Below are positions 38,901-45,034 of a DNA stretch of 64,000 nt, piece by piece. A program made the position numbers and the translations under genes. The stretch spans positions 55,756-119,755 of the forward strand of contig JAQXDW010000141.1 in assembly GCA_029251165.1 (NCBI GenBank). The letters are read 5' to 3'. The notes beneath the pieces were generated by a model. That model was not told the origin of the DNA and made no database searches. It worked only from the letters and a program-made list of their open reading frames with translations. Each line of letters starts with the position of its first letter. Position 1 is the first letter of the stretch. The DNA is from Myxococcota bacterium. Its GTDB lineage: Bacteria; Myxococcota_A; UBA796.

Positions 38901-41698
38901 ACGTCGAGCTGGTCCCGACCTCCGGCACGTTCCGCACGGAAGTCACCATCACCAACATCTCCAACTCCGCTGGGATGATCATCGAGTCGTTCGAGGTCCG
39001 CTGCTCTGTGGGCGACACCCTGGTCTATGACCTCAAGACCGTCTTCGGCTTCTTCCCCGAGGAGGCCTTGAAGAACCAGATCGGCCTGTCCACCACCGAC
39101 GCGCAGCGCGGCTGGCTGACCACGGAGAGCGACTTCGCCGTCGACCTCACCGCCCGTCCGGAGAAGTACTGCGGCGGCTCTGGCGCGAAGCTGGCGAAGC
39201 CGATGATGCTGATGCTCGACCGGGTGACCGGCTACTGGCCGGAGGCCGGAGAGGCCGGCCTGGGCATCCTGCGCGGCGAGAAGGACGTGGATCCAGCCGA
39301 GTGGTTCTTCAAGGCCCACTTCTTCCAGGACCCCGTCCAGCCCGGCTCGCTGGGGCTGGAGGCGATGATCCAGCTCCTCCAGTTCTACATGCTGGAGACC
39401 GGCATGGCTGACGGCATGGAGCACCCCCACTTCGAGCCCCTCGCCCTGCACCGCCCGATGACCTGGAAGTACCGCGGCCAGGTCACCCCGAACAACACCC
39501 TCATCGCCTCCACCATCGAGGTGGTCGAGGTCGGAGACGACGCGCACGGTCGGTACGCCATCGCCAAGGGCTCCCTGTGGGTCGACGGCAAGCGCATCTA
39601 CGAGTCGCCGGACTTCGGCATGCGGCTGGTCTCTGGCGAGCCGACCCCAGCCGATGAAGACGACGACGAGGACCCGGGCACGTCCATCACCCTCGATCCC
39701 CAGTCCGACACCTGGCTGGCGGACCACTGCCCGACCTTCAACCGACCCGCCCTGCCGATGATGTCGATGGTTGACCTGCTCGCCGCTGCGGCGGAGGAAG
39801 ACGCCGGCCAGCCGATCATCGGCCTGAAGAACGTCCGGGTTCACCGCTGGGTCGACTTCGACGGTGCGCGCACCCTCCGGGCTCAGGTCGATGGCGCGAA
39901 GGTCTCGCTGCTCGACGGCGAGACCGTGATCGCCACCGCGCAGGCTGCCACCGGGGCCTACCGCATCCCACCGCAGCCCCTTCCGCCCCTCGAGGCCCCC
40001 GCCCGGGAGCTGCCCTACGACACCGGCGAGCTGTTCCATGGGCCGGCGTTCCAGCTGATGCGGCGCTGGGTGCTCAGCGACGACGGCGCCAGCAGCATCC
40101 TCGATGCCGCGGCCTCCGGCCTCCCCCCCGGCACGCTCAGCCCCGGCCTCCTCGACGCCGCCACCCACGCCATTCCCCACGACGCCCTGCACCGCTGGGA
40201 TGAAGCGCTGTCCGAGGAGAAGGTTGCCTACCCCGCCCTCATCACCGAGCTGACCCTCCACGGCCCCACACCGCGCACCGGAGAGGTCCGCTGCGAGATC
40301 CGCTACAAGGGCACGCTGGGCAGCGCCGACTACCCGATGTTCACCGTGCAGCTCATCGCCGCTGGGCAGGTCTGGGCGAGCATGACCCTGGTGGAGGCCT
40401 GCTTCCCCAAGGGGCCCCTCGGCTCTGCGCCGCCAGCTGCTCGGCGGGACTTCCTCCAGCACCACCGCTACGTACCCGGCCTGCGACTCTCCGATGACCT
40501 CGGCGATCATGCCGTCCTGCACATCGCCGATGTCGCCGCGACCGACTGGCTGCCGGGCACTGTCGCGGGCATCTACGGCACCACCGACCCCGAGCAGATC
40601 GCCATCAAGGAGCACGACGCCGCGCGGACAGGCATCCACCCCTTTCGCCTCCCTGAGGCGCTGCCGATGTCGATCCTCCCCGTCTCCGTCACCCACAGCG
40701 ACGACCAGATCACCGTGCGCAGCGACGGCCCTGAGGAGCTGGATCTCACCGACATCCGCGACTACTGGACCGATCACTTTGACCGCGCCCCGTGGCCGGT
40801 CGAGGACCTCTACTACGGCCTCATCCAGCGGTTCGTCCGGCGGGTGGTGCTGGAGGACCCAGCGGCGATGGCCGCAGTCAAGGGCCGCAGCGTGGTCTAC
40901 CTGGGCAACCACCAGACCGGCATCGAGTCGCTGCTGTTCTCGATCATGGCCTCCGCGCTCGGCAACGTCCCGACCGTCACCCTCGCCAAGATCGAGCACC
41001 AGCACACCTGGCTGGGCCAGCTCATCCAGCTCTGCTTCTCCTACCCCGGCATCGCGGATCCCCGCGTGATTGCCTTCTTCGATCGCACCGACAAGGCCAG
41101 CCTCCCCCGGATCATCGGCGAGCTGGCTGCCGAGATGATCAGCCCCGGGCGCAGCGTGATGGTCCACGTCGAGGGCACCCGCTCGATGAGCTGTCGGGCA
41201 CCGGTGCAGAAGATGTCCGGCGCGTTCATCGACATGGCGATGAAGGTCAACGCCCCGATCGTGCCGGTGCGGTTCACGGGCGGGCTGCCCATCGCAGATC
41301 TGACCCAGCGCATTGAGTTTCCCACTGGTATGGGCCGGCAGGACTACTGGTTCGGCCGCCCCATTCTCCCCGAGGAGCTGGCTGGCATTCCCTACGGTGA
41401 CCGCAAGAAGAAGGTCATCGCCGCGATCAACAGCCTCGGTCCGGACAACGCCGTCGAGCAGCCCATCGCCGGAGATCCCGCGTTCGCGAGCCACGTCGAG
41501 TCCTGGCAGCAGGCCGCCGGCGTCAGCCACGAGCACGCCACCCTGCTGCGCATCCTCCAGGCGTGTCCCTCGCCCTGTCCGCAGACCGCTACGCTGCTGA
41601 ATGCGGCGATCAACCCGCCGCTTCAGGTCACCGATGGCCCCGCGGGCGCATGGCTGGCAGAGCTTGGGGCGCGTCTGCTGGGCAAGCGGACCGGCTGA
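32939..41698 (+). CDS. pfa3: PUFA synthase KS-CLF-AT-DH-DH-acyltransferase polyprotein (PfaC type)
   Basis: The 2919-residue protein contains: ketosynthase about 5-440 with Cys191 (DAACAS) and CHATGTPVGD; chain length factor about 455-750 where the Cys position is occupied by Glu612 (FSAEEHSG); an acyltransferase domain about 830-1110 with Ser911 in GYSSGE; a Pro/Ala linker with ten KPVAx repeats; and FabA-like hotdog units (MPAGIMIESGQAD near 1520, FFEGHFKNDPCMPG with His1729, a divergent WYFENNGHPTMPF unit, and FFKAHFFQDPVQPG with His2127). Then come a divergent PS-DH-like region (about 2250-2430) and a PlsC-type acyltransferase (His2658 in NHQTGIES, then VEGTRS at about 2744). The built-in acyltransferase is the hallmark of myxobacterial Pfa3 and should load the product onto lysophospholipid. 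It ends seven bases before a convergent gene. Confidence 0.94.
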   Translation: MTSFSPIAIVGRAAVLPGALSVEALWEQVSRGADLTSDAPPDRWGIAEADILCDDPDNAGDRSWSKRGGYVRGFEDIFDPAGFSLSAAEIQRLDPLFQWTLHTARAALNDAGVTSGERVGAIFGNLSFPSAGLSRYAESQWLERALSVEAQAHLGHPDVDPRNRFMSGLPALLLRRALSLTGECFTLDAACASSLYAIKMACDRLHDGDTDVMLAGAVNCSDDLFIHVGFCALSAMSRTGQSRPFHADADGLVPAEGAAFVALKRLEDAERDGDTIHGVIRGIGLANDGRARGLLAPAEEGQVRAMQQAYTVSGVDPADITLLECHATGTPVGDATEVRSSATVFADNPGLPLGSLKSNTGHLITAAGTAGLLKVLGAMAAGVRPPTLHVADPNPALSGTPFRLLTRAEPWEGRRIAGVSAFGFGGNNAHLIVEQYPLAETTELTAPLERPEIAVVAIGIAAGSVPDQPSYVDAMRRGFAGHGCAADEITLDLKGMKFPPNDLKRALGQQLLMMRVADEALAQTSALPRDTTGVLVGMGADPEVARYGARWRLSTWGRQLSADEAWISAARDGFVPLLKSAGVLGTMPNIPANRLNSQFDLAGPSCVFSAEEHSGLVALQAAVRALQVGELDAAMVGAVDLSVEPVHQAAAASLLRADQQTPGDAAVALILKRLPDAEKAGDRIFAILGGPGGPVLPAPAIGHAHAASGLLEVATAALSLHHRVDAAGAPMSVERATVTVDAMEGNRQTWHLKAPTTTAPELVVYSGADRDGVLDALRADRRSSEGPARLVLVAESAEELAERTRRAERHLVGGAPAGEGVHFRAAPVQGELAFMFTGAGLTYPGLGAELLDALPELAERLDFPHLADALTVPTDPTPLQMLWGASALCQLHAQLSKGILGLTPDAVIGYSSGETNALLASGAWRDLTALYTDTHTSGLFSEALAGNFTAVADAWGVDQVDWSVWSVMVDEDELAPLLEQEPRVHLAIRHTARDLVIAGETASCQRILRALPGRRYRPLDYNLAVHVPELSEVSAQWLALHRRETYPVEGVRFYATATATAYTPDTASAAQAIHAQALTTLDLPGVIERAWADGVRVFVEHGPQAICASWIRRILGEREAVVVSLDRRGRGVRQVFEAVAALRAAGVTVDVDALTARFVRSTTPTPVSRPAPAIPLRFSAHLDPVSLPALSVPAPRVTTPHPRPASIRAPRAPIPAPRPAEVSMKSTDGLQAMAPAPALPSAFDDAPVAPLPASLVVPIAQHTAPAPRPAAAAPAPRPVAQPRAAAAVTPADPMGGIYARHQAHVAQLAGMHQEFLATQAQLHQQFMQTRQNMMMALLHQHAQPTAPAQPFVHARPAASQPAPVAARPAARPALKPVAAKPVAPKPVASRPVAAKPVASKPVAAKPVASKPVASKPVAAKPVAARPGHTPGHVVPARGPAPTGLTLDRQQLGVHSSGNISEIFGPLFAQQDGYAVQVRMPEPPLLLADRMTGIDAEPGSMKRGTIWTETDVTWDSWWLNAGRMPAGIMIESGQADLMLISYLGIDFLNQGERSYRLLGCELTYHRDLPAPGETLCYDIHVDGHANQGPIRLFFFHYDCRINGQPAISVRQGQAGFFTVEELAESAGVLWTPEEQEIRADARMDAPEALTAARSFTVEEVRAFSEGRPWECFGETHFWTMTHTRTPSIQSGDMLFLQDITTFDPQGGPWKRGYLKIEVDISSDDWFFEGHFKNDPCMPGTLMFEGCLQAMAFYLAALGFTTDRDGWRFQPVAGVAYPLRCRGQVTPTSKKLTYEIFVEEVIGGPTPTLFADLLCTVDGLKAFHARGMGLELVPDWPMSSDPKLLAEIAAIDAAAGPVATDAEGFPFDYASLMACAWGKPSQAFGSMYEPFDGHRRVARLPGPPYHFMSRVTRIDGALNAFKPGVTIELEYDIPPDAWYFENNGHPTMPFCVLLEAALQPCGWLASAVGSALNVDRDLSFRNLDGTGTMHVELVPTSGTFRTEVTITNISNSAGMIIESFEVRCSVGDTLVYDLKTVFGFFPEEALKNQIGLSTTDAQRGWLTTESDFAVDLTARPEKYCGGSGAKLAKPMMLMLDRVTGYWPEAGEAGLGILRGEKDVDPAEWFFKAHFFQDPVQPGSLGLEAMIQLLQFYMLETGMADGMEHPHFEPLALHRPMTWKYRGQVTPNNTLIASTIEVVEVGDDAHGRYAIAKGSLWVDGKRIYESPDFGMRLVSGEPTPADEDDDEDPGTSITLDPQSDTWLADHCPTFNRPALPMMSMVDLLAAAAEEDAGQPIIGLKNVRVHRWVDFDGARTLRAQVDGAKVSLLDGETVIATAQAATGAYRIPPQPLPPLEAPARELPYDTGELFHGPAFQLMRRWVLSDDGASSILDAAASGLPPGTLSPGLLDAATHAIPHDALHRWDEALSEEKVAYPALITELTLHGPTPRTGEVRCEIRYKGTLGSADYPMFTVQLIAAGQVWASMTLVEACFPKGPLGSAPPAARRDFLQHHRYVPGLRLSDDLGDHAVLHIADVAATDWLPGTVAGIYGTTDPEQIAIKEHDAARTGIHPFRLPEALPMSILPVSVTHSDDQITVRSDGPEELDLTDIRDYWTDHFDRAPWPVEDLYYGLIQRFVRRVVLEDPAAMAAVKGRSVVYLGNHQTGIESLLFSIMASALGNVPTVTLAKIEHQHTWLGQLIQLCFSYPGIADPRVIAFFDRTDKASLPRIIGELAAEMISPGRSVMVHVEGTRSMSCRAPVQKMSGAFIDMAMKVNAPIVPVRFTGGLPIADLTQRIEFPTGMGRQDYWFGRPILPEELAGIPYGDRKKKVIAAINSLGPDNAVEQPIAGDPAFASHVESWQQAAGVSHEHATLLRILQACPSPCPQTATLLNAAINPPLQVTDGPAGAWLAELGARLLGKRTG
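37061..37210 (+). repeat. Ten tandem 15-base repeats coding KPVAx in Pfa3
   Basis: Ten uninterrupted 15-base units encode KPVAA, KPVAP, KPVAS or RPVAA variants in the linker between the acyltransferase and dehydratase domains. They differ mainly by synonymous or Ala/Ser changes, as expected for slippage or unequal exchange. The linker length is therefore likely to vary between strains. Confidence 0.95.
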
Positions 41699-41705
41699 GC
41701 AACAC

Positions 41706-42860
41706 TCAGTACGGCCAGACCACACCCTGCGGGACCTGCTGCGTGATGCAGTGGATCCCGCCGCCCGCCTGGCCCAGCGTGTTCGCCTCGACCCCGACGA
41801 CCACGCGATCGGGGTGCAGGTCCGCCAGGATCCCCAGCGGCACATCGTCTGCTGAGGCGCGTCCTTCGATGGGCACGATGATCGCGCCGTTGGCGGTGTA
41901 GAAGTTGATGTGAAACGCCGTCCAGCTCGTCGCCGGCAGGCGCACGACCTCGATCCCGGCGGCCTCCAGCCGCTCGCGCGCGCTCTCCAGGATGGCGTGG
42001 TTGGTGGGGTCTTCGGACTGTGCGATCGAATTGAGCACCACCCTCCCCGGCGCAATGTAGGCCACAATGCCGTCGACGTGGCCGTTGGTGAGGTCGTCGG
42101 GCACCCAGCCGTTCTCCAGCCAGATGATGGTGTGGACCCCGAGCATGTCCTTGAGGATCTGCTCCTGCTCCTTCTGGGAGAGGTGGGGGTTGCGGGTCTT
42201 GTGCAGCAGGCACTCCTCGGTGGTGATGAGGGTGCCGGCCCCATCCACAATCACTGCTCCCCCCTCCAGGATCATCGGGTGGTCATCGGTCGGGATGCCG
42301 AGGTCTTCCGCCATCTCCCACTTGATCAGCGCATCCTGCTCGTGGCTGTAGCTGTCGCCCCAGCCGTTGAACCCAAAGCACCGCGCCCGGATGACTCCGC
42401 TGCTGTTCTTCACCAGCAGCGGTCCGGTGTCGCGGCTCCAGCCATCGTCCATCAGCGCCTCGACCACCGTCACCGCGCTGCTGCACTGCTTGCGGGCGAG
42501 CTTGGCGTCGTCGGGGGTGGCGTACATCACGACCGGCTCGTGCTCGGCGATGGCGCTGGCGACCGCTGCCCACTCCGTCCGGGCCTTCTCGATGAGGGTG
42601 CAGTCCGTGGTGCCAGGTCCGCAGTAGTGCCCTGGGGGTGGGAACTGCATGATGCAGCCGGCATGCGGGGCCCACTCCGCCGGCAGCACAAAGGCATCGG
42701 CGGTGTCTACAGACCCCGTATCGTTCGGGCCAGTGTCAGTACTGGAGTCGGGCGTGCCGGTCTCGTCAGAGCCTGAAGAGCCGCCCGAGCGACCACCGGT
42801 GCAGCCGACGACCCCTGCGGCAAGCATGCTGCCGACCACATCCCGGCGCGTGTAGCGCAT
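41706..42860 (-). CDS. Exported agmatine deiminase-like (PAD family) lipoprotein
   Basis: The ATG at 42860 follows GGGGAGA and gives 384 residues. The N-terminus MRYTRRDVVGSMLAAGVVGC combines a twin-arginine-like RR with a lipobox (VVGC), so a Tat-exported lipoprotein is likely; a Ser/Thr/Asp-rich spacer follows. The rest is a full agmatine deiminase/PAD-type guanidinohydrolase domain: WAPHAGCIMQFPP, DDGWSRDTGP, LEGGAVIVDG, NGHVDGIVAYI and the catalytic Cys in GGGIHCITQQVP. These enzymes convert agmatine to N-carbamoylputrescine, or peptidyl-arginine to citrulline. Agmatine deiminases are normally cytoplasmic, so surface location hints at peptidyl-arginine or extracellular agmatine. It is convergent with pfa3. 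Confidence 0.88.
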   Translation of the reverse strand: MRYTRRDVVGSMLAAGVVGCTGGRSGGSSGSDETGTPDSSTDTGPNDTGSVDTADAFVLPAEWAPHAGCIMQFPPPGHYCGPGTTDCTLIEKARTEWAAVASAIAEHEPVVMYATPDDAKLARKQCSSAVTVVEALMDDGWSRDTGPLLVKNSSGVIRARCFGFNGWGDSYSHEQDALIKWEMAEDLGIPTDDHPMILEGGAVIVDGAGTLITTEECLLHKTRNPHLSQKEQEQILKDMLGVHTIIWLENGWVPDDLTNGHVDGIVAYIAPGRVVLNSIAQSEDPTNHAILESARERLEAAGIEVVRLPATSWTAFHINFYTANGAIIVPIEGRASADDVPLGILADLHPDRVVVGVEANTLGQAGGGIHCITQQVPQGVVWPY

Positions 42861-42935
42861 TGCTTCATCTCCCCTCACAGGGTAGCGCCCATATCTGAGG
42901 TATCTGCCGAATATCCTGATGATAGTCTGTCAAAG

Positions 42936-43631
42936 ATGAACATTGTGTTCCATGCCCAGCCCAGCAGCGCCTACCCACTGGTCACCTGGGAGACCGGCAG
43001 GTACACCGCACCATGGCGAGACGAGGCGGTGCTCGCAGCGCTGCCGGCAGGAAGCTGGGATGGTCCCGTCGTCCGGCTGGTGCGCTACGAGGCAGAGACG
43101 CCCGAGCATCATGCCACTCTCGTCCTCCAGCGGGCTCAGTACTTTGACTACATCGGCACCAACCTCTCCCCGAGCGACTGCGAGCGGACCGATGCCCTCG
43201 GCATCTCCGCGCTCCTGTTCACTGCCGATGGCAAGTTCATCCTCCAGCGTCGTGCACCGGATCTCGCGATCTGTCCGGGCCTGCTCGGCCCGAGCATGTC
43301 TGGTGCCGTGGAGCCTGGAGACTTCAAAGACGCGACAGACCTCTCGCAGCTCGACGCCCGCCGGGAGATTCGCGAAGAGCTGGGGGTGATCAACGCCGAG
43401 ATCCCTGACCTCCGCTTGATGGGGCTCATCCGGAATCCTCAGCGAGCCGGATCACCCGAGCTGATGTACCGGGGCACCCTCAGCTTGACCGCCAAGGCGC
43501 TCTCTACGCGGTGCTGCACAGAGGGTTCGCTGCTGTTTGTCGATGGGAGAGAGGTCTACAGTCTCCCCGATCGCACCGCGTCGATCGACAACCTCATGTC
43601 GCTGCTCAGCCGCGAGGACATGAGCCACTAG
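42936..43631 (+). CDS. Nudix hydrolase family protein
   Basis: The 231-residue protein carries the Nudix catalytic core REIREELGV at 143-151, preceded at the expected spacing by a glycine (SGAVEPGDF), though the first part of the box has a short insertion. An N-terminal ~85-residue extension contains QRAQYFDYIGTNLSPSD, a pattern I associate with Nudix proteins acting on larger nucleotide conjugates such as UDP sugars. The exact substrate cannot be assigned. It is divergent from the agmatine deiminase-like gene across 75 bases. Confidence 0.75.
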   Translation: MNIVFHAQPSSAYPLVTWETGRYTAPWRDEAVLAALPAGSWDGPVVRLVRYEAETPEHHATLVLQRAQYFDYIGTNLSPSDCERTDALGISALLFTADGKFILQRRAPDLAICPGLLGPSMSGAVEPGDFKDATDLSQLDARREIREELGVINAEIPDLRLMGLIRNPQRAGSPELMYRGTLSLTAKALSTRCCTEGSLLFVDGREVYSLPDRTASIDNLMSLLSREDMSH

Positions 43632-43841
43632 TCTGTCCTCACCCCCCGGCCCCCCAGCGTCGGTGCTGCGCAACGTCTCTCCGCTCAGCGAAGCCAATGC
43701 GCACCGTCGGAGCGGATGTGTTGGCTCGCAATGCGTCACGGCGGCGATACAACAGCGTAGACAGCGCACTGGCAGCGGCAACGATGCTGCCTGAGGACTC
43801 CGACGGAGCACAGCGCCCTGAAACACTCCCTGAGAGAGACC

Positions 43842-44396
43842 ATGCTCAAGACCACACTCCCCTTTATAGGCCTGCTTGCAGCCGGATGCAGCGATGGACT
43901 CTTCTACATCGAGGTCGAGGAGTCCGCCGAGGTCACCGTTCCTGGCGGCACCCTGCTCGAGGAGCTCCTCGGAGACCTGGGCTTCGAGGAGTTTGTGACC
44001 ATGGACATCACGGCGTCGGATGAGCTGGTCAACCAAGGTGTCGAGCCCGGCGACATCGTCAACGTCGCGCTGACCGCGTTCGACCTCGAGGTCACCGCGC
44101 CCGCAGACGGCGACATGGCCTTCCTCGAGGAGATGTCGGTGTTCGTCAACGGAGACGGTCTCCCCCGCGTCCGGCTCGCCAGCCTCGATGCGTTCCCCGA
44201 GGGGCAGCAGCGCGTCAGCTTCGAGCGCGACGAAGTGGACCTCACGCCCTACGTCGTCGGGACTGCCATGGGCATCGAGACCGAGGTCACCGGGCGCTCT
44301 CCGGATGAAGACACCACCATCAAGGCATACTTTGTGGTGGAGGTCGGGGTGACCTCGCAGGGCGTCAAGAACCAGCTGCGGTCCAGCGACGACTGA
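43842..44396 (+). CDS. Uncharacterised lipoprotein
   Basis: The 184-residue protein has a clear lipoprotein signal, MLKTTLPFIGLLAAGC, and a GAGAGAG ribosome site. The mature part is acidic and beta-rich (VPGGTLLEELLGDLGF, then MDITASDELVNQGVEPGD and VEVTAPADGD-like strands), suggesting an immunoglobulin-like or jelly-roll surface domain. I do not recognise the family. The 210 bases upstream contain no gene; a TTGGCT at 43721 and GATACA at 43746 could be weak promoter boxes with a long spacer. It is convergent with the twelve-gene MotAB operon, 14 bases apart. Confidence 0.75.
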   Translation: MLKTTLPFIGLLAAGCSDGLFYIEVEESAEVTVPGGTLLEELLGDLGFEEFVTMDITASDELVNQGVEPGDIVNVALTAFDLEVTAPADGDMAFLEEMSVFVNGDGLPRVRLASLDAFPEGQQRVSFERDEVDLTPYVVGTAMGIETEVTGRSPDEDTTIKAYFVVEVGVTSQGVKNQLRSSDD

Positions 44397-44410
44397 GGAC
44401 GCGACCGGCT

Positions 44411-45034
44411 TCAGAACTCAATGACCAGGCCGACACGGGCCGGCGTCGATCGCTCCTCCGCCGTCGGCAGCCGGTACACCGGCGCTGCCAGCACCCCGAC
44501 GACACACTCCCGCTGCGCCCGGCTCAGCTCTGCGCTCGCCAGGGTCGGCTCCAGGTCGTGCTCTGAGACCTGCCCGGACGCCGGCTCCACCGACGTCGTC
44601 CACCGCAGCGCTCCGGGCTGCTCGATGCCCGTGAAGCACTCCGCCAGCCGGGGACTTCGGGCGGCGACCTGCATCCGGAATTCCGCCAGCCATGGAAGCG
44701 TCTCTGGGGTCTCAGCCTGGTAGCGCGGACGTCCCTTCCGACCAATCCGACCGGGTGGAATCAGGGCCTCCTCGGGCACCGTCTCGGCAGACTCGACCGG
44801 CAAGGGCAGCGCGGAGACCGGCTCGGGCTCAGGTGTCTTGCAGCTGCAGTCCTTGAGCAGCAGCAGCAGGAGCAGGAGCAGGAGCAGCAACACAGCCAGC
44901 AGCCGCCGCCGCGGACGATGCCTGGCGTTGAGTGCGCGGCGCCTCTCGGCGAGCTGCTTCTTCATCGCCTTGCGCTGGGCAGCCAGCTGACGCTGGATCG
45001 TGCGGCGCTCTGATCGCGACATGCGACGACTCAC
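44411..45034 (-). CDS. Poly-Leu membrane anchor with AgmX/GltJ-like C-terminal domain
   Basis: The 207-residue protein starts with a strongly basic ~44-residue cytoplasmic tail, followed by one transmembrane helix with twelve consecutive leucines (49-60), then KDCSCK and an acidic/proline linker. The last ~90 residues resemble the AgmX/PglI C-terminal domain of myxobacterial TonB-like proteins: SPRLAECF, SVEPASGQV, then LSRAQRECVVGVL and a proline-containing end, with the usual paired cysteines. In Myxococcus such proteins (GltJ and relatives) link inner membrane motors to the outer envelope. Last gene of the operon, overlapping its neighbour by four bases. It could transmit force to outer-membrane partners; this is inferred. 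Confidence 0.72.
   Translation of the reverse strand: MSRRMSRSERRTIQRQLAAQRKAMKKQLAERRRALNARHRPRRRLLAVLLLLLLLLLLLLKDCSCKTPEPEPVSALPLPVESAETVPEEALIPPGRIGRKGRPRYQAETPETLPWLAEFRMQVAARSPRLAECFTGIEQPGALRWTTSVEPASGQVSEHDLEPTLASAELSRAQRECVVGVLAAPVYRLPTAEERSTPARVGLVIEF

Noticed and set aside
38096..42250. A 1384-codon minus-strand frame across the end of pfa3 and the agmatine deiminase-like gene.
   Set aside because: It overlaps two genes with clear motifs and has no recognisable domain or signal; a shadow frame.
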